A DNA stretch of 64,000 nt from Helopsaltes ochotensis (lineage: Eukaryota > Chordata > Aves > Passeriformes > Locustellidae), in contig VXBM01000017.1 of assembly GCA_013400155.1 (NCBI GenBank), forward strand, positions 1,684,673 through 1,748,672, given 5' to 3'. Positions 10,847 through 23,900 of this stretch are shown piece after piece; positions within the stretch are counted from its first letter, which is position 1, and each line of letters begins with the position of its first letter. The position numbers and the translations under genes are program-made. The notes under the pieces are model-generated. The model saw only the letters and a list, made by a program, of their open reading frames with translations, had not been told where the DNA came from and searched no databases.

Positions 10847-10970
10847 GGCTCTATAAAGGCCGGCCCGAGGCGGGGCCGCCGCCGCTGCCGCCCCGGGGCG
10901 GCTCCGCACCGCCCCCTCGGCACCGGGCGCTGCGAACGGAGCTGCCCGGTGACTCAAGGAGGAAATTTTT
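10847..10970 (-). promoter_or_regulatory. PLAU: Candidate PLAU core promoter, GC-rich with TATA-like and AP-1/ETS sites
   Basis: This is the only strongly GC-rich block in the window. Read on the minus strand it runs ETS-like core and AP-1 (TGAGTCA, 10956-10950), then GC boxes (about 10920-10909, 10901-10889 and 10876-10870), then a TATA-like TTTATAG (10857-10851) just before the gap. This order fits PLAU initiating inside the gap and splicing to the acceptor at 9188. The TATA element reads better on the plus strand (TATAAAGG), so transcription toward the right, alone or divergent, is an alternative. Confidence 0.5.
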
Positions 10971-13900
10971 TATGCTGCTTTTTAGTTTCGGGGAAGGGGG
11001 GTACGGTCAGGGCGAGCAAACAGCTTTGTACGGGGTAAGATTTCTGGAAGGGGCTCCTGGGCTTCCCCGCGGCAGTCAGCAATTCCTTAGGGACATTTAT
11101 GAAAACAAAAGAGAAATACAAGTGAGAGCTATGAAAGGAATGATTAGAAACATGCCTGGAGACATGACAGAATGATAACAATGATAACATGTATGTGTAT
11201 ATATGCATTAGCAATAAACACAGAATGACTATGAAGCATGCCTGGAGATACAAGCAAATGTGGTGTATTTTATTCATATAGTGCTACCCATAATGAGAGA
11301 GGTACAAGTGATCTTTTAATTAATAGAAGATTAAATTCTTTCAGGTGTGGGTTAAACACAGCCCGCTGGGAGGGAGTATTGGGTCAGAATGTGCACTTGA
11401 AGCACCGGGTGTGTTTTCAGAGAGCTGTCTTCAGCTAAAACACAGGGCATTGTGGCGAGTAGTTTTCCTGCCAGCTGGAATCTGTTAGGACACGAGGCTT
11501 ACAGTGGGTGCTAAACTCATCTCCTCCAAATTACTTACGATCCCTTGGCCCTGAGCAATCTTCTGCTCATGAGAAAGTGGTCGTGGTTTTCTTATAATTT
11601 CTGTCTCGCAAAGAAGTATTCAAAGCAGCTCATTTCATGACATGAGGATAAAGATTTGAAGTGACAGATGTCTAAGAATGCAGTCCCAGCACAATAGATA
11701 GTCTTTACTGGCCCAGTTAAATGTGATTTTGTGCACATTATGCTGTGATGTTACAGCAATGCAGGAATAACAGCAAACCAGTACATAATACTTGTGGGTG
11801 TATTCATAGGGTTTAGCTTCAGGTAGTGCAGGTGACTAAGGTGAGGTAGGTCTCCACAGGCTGTGTAGCTGATGAAGAGCAGTTTCTTTAGAGGTCAGGT
11901 CAGAGAAGGAGTTGACCTGAAATTTCCTCAAGAGAAATGTTTTCATAGCTTGGCAATTCAGAGCTTATGGAGACTACCTTTCTATGTTTGCCATGTAACA
12001 ACTGGTGTGAGTATGGCTCAGCTTTCTTCTTCCCTGCCCATTTTCTGTGTCAAGTCTGTGGTATAACCATACCTTTATTTAGGTACTGTCTGCTTACATG
12101 CTCTATTCCTTCCTGTTCAGATCTTAATGCTCACATCAGAACAAATCTCACGTTTGCAGAAAGCACACTGAGTTCACAATGGCAGGAACTGAGTCAAGAG
12201 AAATAGCTCAAGCTGGAAGTCCATAAGTGAACATAGGCAAGGAGTAAGTCTTTCTGAATTTCAGGAGAGAAATTTATCTCACATTATGTGGTGACAATAT
12301 ATCAACATCACAATTAATTAGACCCTCTAAGAAACAGGTCAGAAAGTATCAGGGTAGAATCCCCATGGCACTCTCTTTATTTCAGAAGAGTGGCTATCAA
12401 CTAAACTTATCCTAACAAATCAGTTCTGCAGCGAGGAAAATAATCCAGATTTTAAAAGCAGTCTGGAACATTTACTCAATTAATTTTAATACACCAACCT
12501 TACACATAATAAATGAAGAAAGAGGTCATAGTTTGATTCAGCAGGGAGAGCATGGAAGAGCCTGGATACAGGAAGAGGGGGGCTCCTCAGGCTTGGACAG
12601 CACCTCTCCTTCCTCCTCCATGCTCCCAAGGAAGAGTCTCTAGGCCTTCCTCAAACTCTCCTTCTGGAAAAAATCCCTAGAGCAACTGTGTTTCCTCTTT
12701 TATATTTTTGTTTCCTGAGAAGTGTGATGAGTTATCCTCTTCCTGAACCTTTGACCAAGCTATGCAAATGTCCCCTGTTCCTCATTTTCTCCCTAAAACC
12801 TGCAGGTTTATACTTGTTTTCCCGATCCAAGAACCAAAAACTTTTGATGTCTTCACTCTGACACAAGATACAGCAAGAATCTAATCTCCCTTTTTCTACC
12901 ATTTGTGATATACTCAGGTTTTACCAAAATACTGCACTTCTTAAGTACATCTAGAAGGCCCCAGGAGAAGTGACTTGGACTGTGGTGTTACACTCTTTCA
13001 ATCAGACTGGTGACAGCTACAGATCAGAAATTCTGACATGTTTGCAGTGCTGCTTTAAAGTTGTCTCATTCCTTTGGTCTAAATATTTGTACTACCTAGA
13101 TAGGCAAATGAGTTATAGTTGACACTGGACTGGACTGAACTGAAAATGTGGTTTAGTAGAAAGATATCCAAGCCAGCTGCAAATCTGTTTGTTTTGGTGT
13201 TCCAAGTAACTTCACAGCTGCATTATGTCTATGAGCATTGAATGACTCTTAGGAAAGCAGAAATGCATGATAATTTCCAGTATCTGGATTCACTGAGCTG
13301 GCTGATGACTGGCACAAGAGCTGAAGTGAAGTTTCAGGTAAAATAAATCCTTGGAACCTTGTTACGTGCCCTACCTTAAGGCAGAGACCTTGGAAAATCT
13401 GTAGCATGGCACTTCTGCCATGTCTTCTTTCTCATCTCTAAGCTGAACCTACCAGCACAGATGGGAAATGCACAGGCTCAGGGAGGGGCAGGGATGAAAC
13501 AGGACCGGTTCTGCTACCAAGAGATTTTCAGTACCTTCAGGGTCAGCATTTGCTCTCCATTGTATGTCTGAAGAGCTTAGAAGGGCCTGGTTACAGGCCA
13601 TGTCTTCTCTCCAGGATAGGATTGAGATAGGACAGAGGAAAAGCAGGTCTTTATAACTCAAAAGTAAAGTTGTTTGGAAGGAACAGGGAATAAAGTTAAA
13701 TGCCTGCTACAAGACTCTCAGTGGAAGTGGAACTTACTTGGCCAGTAGATACTGATTATGAGAAGTCATGAGTCTTAAGAGAGAAACACTTGTACAGACT
13801 CATGAACAAGTTCTGTATTTTGAGAGCCACATTGTGCTTTCCACAGTTTGTTTCCTTTCCTTTTGCATGTCTGTGGTTTCACCACTTTGGTCTCTTAGCA

Positions 13901-16900
13901 AAATTTGGCAGAGGTGTAGGCAGGATGGAAGGAGGAAAGACTTCTGAAGAAAAAGTGGTGGTAAAATAAGTGCTAGAGTGACCCTGTAGAAGGCACTTTA
14001 CCTGCTTAGTATGAGTATGGCATCTGCATGAGAAAATACCACTCACAAAATCTCGCTCATTTTTGTAGTCGGGGCTGTTAATAATAGGGCTTTATATATT
14101 TCTCTTGTTTGCACCTGCATTATATCACAGAGTAAAGAAAATTTATACACCTACTATGATCTCCTAATGTGATTTGAGTCTGCAGTCATATAGCACTTCC
14201 CTAAATTAGAAGTCAGATGCAGGGGTTCTAACCCTGAAGAGTTAGTAATATCGGACCCACAGCCAGGCAGTTCTTGGGTTACTGTGATTTTGTGTTTTAG
14301 CTTTCAATTCCAATAAAAATCTTGCTGATTCTTTTAATTTATTGTTGAAGTAACTTGAATGTTTCAGACTAATCAGCCAGCCTGACTTAGCAAATTTAGG
14401 AAAGATAACATTCCATTCCGGCTGGATGGCAACACTGACCCTCAGAGAAATACAGGGGTTTTATCTCATGGTAGTGCACTGAAAAAGATTGTGAGGTTTG
14501 CATTGTTCTGCACAAGTTGCTGGAGTGAAAGTATTATTGGTTACAGTGTTCATTTTCACAGCTGATGATAGAATATTAAAACTCAAGAGAAATACCATCT
14601 ACCACACATTGATTCTGGTGGTCCATCAGTAAACCCCAAAAGGCTAGAACTCCCAGGGAATTAAATAACTCTAAATATTAGTAGCAAGAACTGCTACAGA
14701 AGTGCTGTTCTACAAGGAAAATTTTAGCCTTGGGCTTTATATTGCCTGAAGTCTGGTGGTCATGTGGTGCATGTTCTGCTTTATATCCAGTATAAGTAAC
14801 ATCAGAATTAGTCCTTTGGCTAGTAAAGTGTGTGGTTCGCAAATGTGAATTTCAAGTCCTCTCTACTCATGGTACATTATGAACGGAGAAGTTAAAATTT
14901 GCATAGACGCAGTTATGTGTGCTTAAACCTCTGTCATCTCAAATGAAAGAGTGGGGTTAAACCATACATTCGGTATTTGCTTAGTGATTAAGAGTACAAA
15001 AGCTAAGAAAACACCTAGAAGTCATGAGAAAGATTGACATGACCTGTTGTCTCTATAACGATAATAGCTTGTTGTTGTCAGTTTTGTTCAAGAAATTAGT
15101 TTGTCACTGAATTAAGTGGCCCCAGCTATGGGTATACAATTTAAAGAACATAGCTATATTTACCATAGTTTTGTGTACTGGAATGTAGCTTCAAACTGGG
15201 ACTGTATTTGGTTATAGTTAATTTGGGATTAGGGTAGAAAGTACTTCAAGTCAGTCAGAAAGTGTGTTACAAGTTTAAGGGAAATTTTCCAGTATAAAGT
15301 TGATTAGATTATTTTGTCTTCATCTTGAAAAACATGGGTACTTTTACAGTAAAACATTTTGTATTCTCTCTCTGATGTTATCCAAGTTACATTTTTTAAT
15401 CAGTTTACTTCTAATCTTGAGATAAAACTGGAATTACTGAATAAACCATTAGATTTTGAAATGTAAACAAATAGATTTCAAATGTTACATTATCACTATT
15501 TATAAAGTTAAAAATATAAAGTTCACTCTTTAATCTAATTTTCTCAAATTACTGTTTGTATGAGTCCCAGGAATTTCCAGAGTAGCTGATTTTAAATTGA
15601 ATGTGATTCATAAAAATTCTTCTTCTTTAATGACTCTTGATTACTTGTCAGTTGTTTGTGGTTGGAATCTGAAGCAAATGATGATCTCATTTCCTTTAGG
15701 TACAATTCAGCTACTCAGGTTTCTTTATTTAATTATTTTTTCCTTTTCCTTGCTGCCTACTGCATTTCCTCTTATCTGTGTTATCTGTGTGCACAGAAGT
15801 GGCAGAGCATTCTCATTTGAGGGCCACTGGACTCTCGGATGGCTGTGGGCGCTACTTGTGGCTCAGCAGGCAGCAGGAGTAGCTTTATCTCTGAGCTAAG
15901 CCAGTGTCACCTTGAGCGCCTGTGAAATCCCCGGGCACCGGGCCTCTTTCATTCATGCATAGAGAGCAGCTGCCACACGAGTGTTCTTGTTTTTGTATAC
16001 AATGGTTTGTTGTTTCAGTGAGCTGGCCGGATATGGATATTTTTCAGAACAGCGATGATCGCATCTGAGGGTTTCTTCATCAGCTTGATGTGCACCTGCT
16101 TTTAAACTATGCTTTGTATCTCATTTAGCGTTTATGAAAATTCATTGATTATGAAAATCAGCAACCTCTTTGACATTTGATCAAATTGCTCATTTGAGGC
16201 AGCTAATACCTAAAATTTAAAGATAAGCTGAGCTACAGATCTTGCATCCAGATCATAAATACTTGAAAATTATGTTTGTGTTTAGGTCTAGGCCTGTCTT
16301 TAGCTGGAATCAAAGTGCTCATAGGACAGAGGGAAACACAAAAAAAGATTTCTGAGTCTGAAAGTAGGAAGCAGAAAACAAATAACAATGGTTTTTAGGG
16401 ATTCAGTTGTGCTTCATTTGGTGATCTTAAATCTCGAAGTAGAGTATTTTTCAAAGGAATCCTTTTTCTACCCTACCATTTAATGCTCTGGAATAGCACA
16501 TTGAAATCCAACATTGGAAATTTACAGAAACAGCTAATTTTGGACTATAATTTCTGTGGTGTGTCAGTCAATCAGATGCACATTCCACAGGGAACCCAAC
16601 AAACTGAAAGCATGCCAGTCAGCATATTTCTGGAGAAAAAAAGACTTGCTAAAATCTTGGAAGAAAGCAAATTCTGGGGATTGACCTCTGCAAGCTGTGT
16701 CCCAGTGATGGCATATCCAAGGAAGCAGCATACCCTAAACCCCCTGTGCAATAAACCCAGGTGAGAAAACTGGCACTGTTCATCTCTGTGAAAGCTGTCT
16801 GGGAAGATCATTTAGGATTCCACTCCCTTGAAAGCATTAATTATCTAAATAAATACAAGATACAGGAAAAATAACTCTTAAATCTTGACATTAATGACAT

Positions 16901-19900
16901 TCATAATGGACTGTTGTGAGGAAGCTCTGAATAGAAAAAGGCAGCTCTGTAAATTTATAGTTGAAGAAAAACATTACTAAATGGTAAAGAGTCCAGTGTG
17001 TCAGGCAGTCTCAATGGACTTGCAAGTGAACAGCTGTTGAACAATTTAGAGGATAAAGCATTTTAAGGAGAAAAAATAAGTTGCTTCCTGGGTGCTGTTG
17101 AATAACTGCATTCTTCCTGCATAAGCTCATAAAGAAACTGTGCTGAGGAGAAAGAAGAAACAGAACTAACTTGGGTACTCTTGAGTAATAATAGTGTGTA
17201 TATCAAGTGCTCTAATAATAGTACTTATCTTCCCCCCACCTTCACTCCTTTGGATGTTTTGGCTGCATTCTTCCTTTTTTTTTAGTTTGCTTCCTGTAAC
17301 ATATTTCTGGTATGGACACTGTGCTATTTTTCCTAATCTCTGTTTGCTGATAGTTGTTTCAAGTTTGTAGGCTTTAAGTAAATACATCTCTAAAGAAAGC
17401 TGTACTTGCTCCCCTTATCCTATCTATAGCAGTTGCAGATTTTATGGACAAACGAGGTGGAAAAAAACACCCAATAAAAAAACAGAAACAAAGAAAAAGG
17501 GAGATTGCAGAGCCTTCTCATATATCATAAGCCCAACAGAAAAACAAAACATTAAAAAAACGTTTTCTTTGCAAGATAAGCCTTTTTTCTTCTTTGCACA
17601 AACTCTTCCAGAGGGAGGTTCTGGCATAGAGTGACCTATCATCGGTACCAGCAGGAATATTCCTGCCAGAAAACAGAAATACTTTCTGTCTCTCCCTTCT
17701 GTCTCCATGGCTTTTTCTTGGCCATACTCACTACTTATACCATTCTGTGATTTTGGTTAGAAGGGTTGGAAATTACAGTGTTTCCTTTCTTCTGAAACAT
17801 AAGTGTGTTTTTGACCAAAATATCTCAAATTGAGCTACAACAAAGTCTCCATCATGTGGAGTTTTTGGAATGTGTCTTCCCATTGGTCCCCAAAAGGTGC
17901 AGGAGTATGCTCACTTCTTTCTAAGGACCAAGCAGTGAGGGAGACCGTCATTTGTGTTGGATGTTTGTCTGGGGGACAGAGCCACTGCTAGATGTTCCTT
18001 GAACTTTTGTTGTGGCATCAGTCTCATAACAAGGTTTCAGACAATTGAAAGATGGCAACAGCTCATGTCTTGCCAGCAGCAGCTGAAGATTTCTTTGTTA
18101 CAGGGCATTTTAAAAACTTTCTAGCCAATAGCATCTTGCTAAAGCTTCCAGACAATTCTTCTGGCCTATCACACACGTACACTTGCTTCAAACCATGCTT
18201 GCTTTCTATTAACAATAAACAATACTCTTATTCAGCTTAAAACCTTCTAGTATCTTGCTGGGCATATTTTTCTGCAATCTTAAGGTCTATCCTAAAACTC
18301 AAACTATTGTTTTATGTCCTTGCTTGCTGTACTATTGTAACTTTTCCTACTTTCAAGCTTTGCAGTTACAGCTAATTCTAAATTCTCCTGCTTTTTCTGT
18401 TTCTGAGGCCTGCTTTCACAGCTTTCTGAAAGCCTTCTTACCTTTAATATTTCCCACAGTCATTTACAGGGGAGATGAAGGCTATTTGGAGAGCAGACTC
18501 TGTGCTAATAAATCTGTGAGGCTCAGAATCTCGAGCTGCAGCTGGTACTGTTGTAGTCATGATCAGAAAGGTAGGGAGGGAAGTGTGGAGATGGGAGAAG
18601 AGGCACTGTTAAATGTCACTTGCAGGGAAAAGGGTAAGAAAAAAGTGTTATTGTCAGAAATGGAAGAACACACTGCTGCAAAAAGTTGAAAGATACTTAT
18701 CCATGGACGTAATATCAGAAAAATTACGATGTGGACAATGTAGGTTGGCCACACAAGTTATTCAGGAGGACTCAGCATCCAAAGGATGAGTGTGAGAGGC
18801 TAGGCCCAGAGGGCATAGATCATGAGGTGCTCTGAGAGTGAAAACAAATCATTTATAGTTGACTCAGTGAAGAACAGGCATAAGATATAGGATGACTTAA
18901 TCAAAGAGAATTCCTCAAGAGATATCTTTGCAGGAGCTTGTCTGAGTGCAGACAAAAGAAGCATAATTGCAATTTTCAAGGCTCCTGTTAGGCAGAAAAG
19001 TTGTATTGCTTTCAATGACGGCCAAAGAAAGTGGAAGACGTTTGTTTTGGACCCAAAAGGACTAAGAAAGATGGGTCTCTGTTATAAGTGAGTTAGACCT
19101 TATGAAAGGTCTTATGAAAAGGTAATACCAGAGAGATGTTTGAATTTACTCTTTGACAGAGTTTACAGAAAGTTTACAGTAGAGATGTAATATCACCCAC
19201 ATAGAGATGACAAATTAGTTTGTATTTCCAAGTGAAAAAAGGAAACCAGAAGAGAGCCATTTTGAAGTAAAAAATGTTGTGTTAGAAGAGTATGAAGAGA
19301 TTTGTGGAATGTGGTCAGTGATGCGTAAAGGAAGCTTCCCAAGTCCAGAAAAACAAGGACAGAACTCTGCCCCTGAGCAGTTCTGTGAGAATAGTTTGAA
19401 TTCCATGCAAAGGACAGAAGAAGAGAAGGAAGCCGGAGTTGGAGGAGAAACTCCCTGTTAAGTTTGTATTTGGTAAGCTTTAAGGAGATCACCATGTTGA
19501 AGGAGTTGCAAGTATACAGTGGGATATTGTTAAGGTAAGACTTAGTGTAGGGAAGAACTGGATTTTTCCCTCATGGCACCTGGTGATGAACATTCATGTT
19601 GCCATCCGATAGGAAAGCTTTTGTAGCCTGTGTGAATTCCCCTGAGATAAATGGAAATTTCTAACGTAGTCTGTGTAATACAATTCATTATATGGAACTA
19701 CTTCTATGAATAAGCATTACTCAGTGGGTATAAGGAATGTCAGGACAAATCCTAGCCTACTGTATTATGCTGTACTGAATATTGCTTTAAATCACCTTGC
19801 ACTGCACTGAGTATTATTTAAAAGAAAAATAGCTTAGGCAGATGCTCATTTTCTGTTCATTTCAATGGAATAGGTCCAAAATAGCTACTAAACTAGAGAG

Positions 19901-20474
19901 AGGAACTCTGTTCTGAAACACATGTTTATAAGCTCATTTGCTCCATAGCATCTTTATACTACTCTAATAGGGGTCAGCACTTGGCCTGTAATAACTCACT
20001 ACTGTTTTCTTGTATCCACCAAATTATAGAAAAAGCCCGCTGTAGAATATGTTCCAATGGAACTTTTCCTGAAAGCTATCTGGTTATTCAATTGTCTCTT
20101 GGGCCTCAGATCTGTTTCTCTCTCTGCACTTTTTCTGATCAGGAAAAAGTGGAGATTGACTCCTGCCCTAGACCACCCTTTTCACAAAAGCTAGAAATTT
20201 GTGCCTTAGACTGATAAGAGCCTGGAATCCAGACCTTTCCTTTCAGGGTAACTGCAAAAAGTGCATGCTGCTACCGCTGGCTCTTTTGTCAAGCTCCTGC
20301 TCTTAAAAGGTAACTTCATATCCTCCAGAAAGAAGGGTGTTTCTTGTGCAGGCACTGAATGCAATGATTCTACAAATATACCAAAGGACTTGTTTAATGT
20401 TTTTAAGGGGTGCTCTCATGGGACTTAAAGACATCAAGTACCTACTTTAGCCATTCTGAACCAGGTCAAGCAAC

Positions 20475-20498
20475 TTTTTTTTTTTTTTTTTTTTTTTT
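20475..20498. repeat. T24 homopolymer
   Basis: Uninterrupted run of 24 T. No adjoining retroelement body was recognised. Confidence 0.9.
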
Positions 20499-20961
20499 CT
20501 TGCTTAAGTTTGATACTTATGGAAATTAAGCTGGTAAGAGTAATGATTTTCAAGATAAATTCCAATAAAGACAATGTAGGCTACTAGGTCACTTGTTTCA
20601 GATAGTTTTAGATGATTAATTGCTATTCCTCTGCCTTTCATTCTTCCTCCTGTGTGATTCATAATGAAAAAGGGATTTATCCTGTCTTTCACAGAATGGT
20701 GGTATATTAGTAGGTGATTCCACAGTAGTATTCAGTGCCAGGCAGAGGTGTTTCCTTTGAGCCCCAAAGCATGTCACCACATTGACATGAGATCATTCCT
20801 CAAAGTGAGATTCATTAAACTCACAATGCTGGCCAGTTACAGTTTCACAGCTCTCAGTTCTAGAGCATGATAACTTGGCACACGTGGACCTCTGTGTTTC
20901 TGTGCATTGACATCTAAAGGCATGTATTACATTTTCTCTCTAGCTGCCGAGACTGATTCCT

Positions 20962-20992
20962 AAAAAAAAAAAAAAAAGAAAAAAAAAGAAAA
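20962..20992. repeat. A-rich tract
   Basis: Interrupted A tract of about 31 bases with single G interruptions. It could be an old retroposon tail, but no element was recognised upstream of it. Confidence 0.85.
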
Positions 20993-23900
20993 TACAAAAG
21001 GGGAAAGACACAATCATTTAAGGAACATAAGGAAACCGCAGTTTTGAGCATGTGACATTGAAGTCTGTGCAAGCGTATGTCAAGTACTAAAAATTGAAAC
21101 AATTTGTGTAAGTAACTTCAGACTTCGGCAATGGCCAGCTTCACCTTCAGCATCTTCAAAAAAACCCTATTAAACTATTAGAGTATAAGCGCTATGACAT
21201 ATGTATGTAGTATTGACAATTCAAAATGCAAGAGAAATAGTATAAACTATGTTTTGGCTGTTAACAAATGACATGGACATTTTACAGCAATTTCGTGAAG
21301 TGAAAATAAGAGTAGATACCTAAACATCTGGTGCGACTTATTTGTGAGACGATTCCTTCAGATGTTAACTGGACCAATGCTATTAGAGCCAGCAGAGTCC
21401 AGGAGCTGTGACTCATCAGGAGTGCTGAGAAACTTTTCATTTGACAGGCAGTTCTCTGAATCCTGGCGTGAAAATCACCTTCTGAAACAATGGTAGCACT
21501 TCTTCTTAATAAGTCTTTCTAGGAAAAGGAGGCAAAAAGCTGAGCAGCTGGAAGTCAACATCATGTTTTCTTCTTAGCTCTTGATAGAAAAAGTATTTAT
21601 AGGGGCTGCTTTTAAACAGGTGATTAACAATAGGAGTACGTCCTTAGCTGTTACTCTGTTTCAAAGCCCTGGAATGGTAGATCTTAGTAGACTGAAGAAA
21701 ACAGTGAATTCCTGAGTTCTTGTAAGTAGGGTTGTCATCTCTACTGAAACCTGTATTTCACAGCAGAGCAATTATTGCAGCACAATATTAGATTGTGGCT
21801 ATGGGAAATTCTGCAGTAAATACTTGGAAGCTGAAGTTTTAGATGTATAGGAATATTGAGATCTATTTGGGCTGCCTGTATAAGCTAAAATTATATTAAA
21901 TGCAAAAGATTTGGTTCAACTCTTAGTGCCTGGCACATATGCAGCCCACCTTAGGTCATCTGAGAATTTCTGATTTGAGCTTTTGAGTTTGCCAGTGGTT
22001 CTTACTTTCGTCATTCAGGTATGGAATAGGGTGTCAGTGCTGTTACTCTACTGGCAAAAATAATGTCCTAATTCCTTGAGCACTAAATCTCATAGAAACT
22101 TGAATGTTTTGGCAGTTCATGGTTAGGTTTGCACAATTGTCTTCTCATTCCACTACTCTCCTTTTGGGCAAACTTCTTCAGAAATCTAGTAGCTGATTGA
22201 GGCTCCAGACTGGTAATATCTTTCAGAAGGAGAAGTTACTTACTGTCAATTAAAGAAGCTGTGAAATATTGACTACTTTGGCAGACATGCAAGAAGTCAG
22301 ATATATTTTAAATAAGCTCTCAAAGGAGAACTTAGAATTGGGCTAACAATGAGAAATCTAAACAGAAGTATCTATTGTTACTTAGTCAGCCTGATTTCAA
22401 TTCCTAGGAATTGACAAACATCTAAGCACAAGTTGCCAGAACCCTTGCTAATGGCAATTGTAGCAGGAGAGTCACAAAACTGTAGGAGTGCCTAGGCTTG
22501 GCAGGGTTGCAGAAACAGCTCTGCTGTCCCATGTACAGCTGAGGTGGTTTGGACTGGCACGCAGGCATGACCTCATGATAAACTCACTGATCCTCAAGAG
22601 GAATTAATCATTTGGCCACTTGCAACCAGCAGTGGAAGAGACTGCCGTCTTTCTTTCGCATATCATAAGGGCAAGTACATTTATCAGCACTGTTGACCAG
22701 AGACGTCGCAATGAATTTATGAGCTGATTTCTGTAATTTCTGATAATAGTACCATGTAAAATTTCCCCACTAGTAATTTATTTGTTTTGAAGATTTGTAA
22801 TATAGTGACCTAAGAGTTGCTTGTTTTGGTTTTGCCTCTTTCTAAAAGTGTTGTTCAGCCAAAGATATGGAACTCTGACTCTCAGAAAGTTTGAGCTCTC
22901 ATGACTTACTGATAAGTGAAAATGGTCCTAATCAATAAGTATCCGTTCTTATGAATTGTTATTCATTATATCTATAACAAAATGTTTTGCCATGCCATCG
23001 AAGAAAGACATAAAGCAAAAGAAACACAAACATGTTTTATCAGTTTTCTTTTGAAATAACCCCTTATTTTATCTTCCTAAGAAAAAATATCGTATAACAC
23101 TTAGGAAATGTTATGCATTTGAATAGCCTCATTCAAAGTCTATGGGATGGAATAGTCCATTTTGAACAAATGTTACACAAACTGTGTGTGTTCTGAGATG
23201 TTATTGTCTTAAGTTGTGAGGATGATTTTCAGCTAACCAGCCAAGAAGTCCTTGGAAATACTACAGGCAGCAGGAGTCCCGCAGGAAGTGGTATTTGTGA
23301 TTCAGTCAGCGGCACCTTGCCCACTGAGTCAGTGTTGAGCCAAGGTCCAAATGCGTTTCTAGAGTGTGGAATATAAAACTGAAGTCATGACTGCTGCAGC
23401 CACTGGGAAATTCACTGAACTATTGACGAGAACAGGGACATTAACCGCAACATCCCAGATTCCAGACAGGGATAATTACAACTTTCCCCCACTTACTTCA
23501 CTGGGAGAATAATTCTTCTAATTTTCTCTAAGCCTTGTACTTTTTTCCTGCGCTTAACAGATCACCATCCTCTAGGCATGTTGGAAGGATGAGTGCCACA
23601 ATTCAGATGTGCAGTCTCTCTTCCTGTGGGCTATGCTGGAAGTTCCAGGTGTGGCACATGCAGTTTTGCAATTCCATGACTTATCCCACTTGAAGATGTC
23701 AATGGACACCATCATTGTAGCCTACCTGAGCTTTTCCAGCTAGATCGGTTTTGCAGCTGAAGGGATGTGCTGAGGCATTTGCAGCACATTTCCTCTCCAG
23801 GCTCGTGACCTACTGGATGTACACAGTGACTCAGAACAGCCTTTTCTAAACCAAGTCTTAATTCATGGGTAGGAATTGAACAAACCTCAGCTAAGTTTTA

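Noticed and set aside
10972..11175. 67-codon frame starting just after the GC-rich promoter block
   Set aside because: Tempting as a first exon of a rightward gene, but no conserved protein is recognised and the frame runs through AT-rich sequence to a stop without a good donor.
11531..11612. Minus-strand exon-like segment ending in GTAAGT
   Set aside because: The acceptor side is poor, and a downstream exon would have to lie within or beyond the PLAU promoter on the same strand.
12540..12720. GA/CT-rich patch considered as an LTR
   Set aside because: No terminal TG..CA pair, target duplication or internal retroviral sequence was found.
17166..17387. Minus-strand frame preceded by a CTTTCTTTAG acceptor-like site
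   Set aside because: Could act as a terminal exon, but it is Lys/Ile-rich as expected from AT-rich DNA, and there is no polyadenylation or partner-exon evidence.
18255..18689. 144-codon plus-strand frame
   Set aside because: No known motif, poor composition and no gene context; likely chance.
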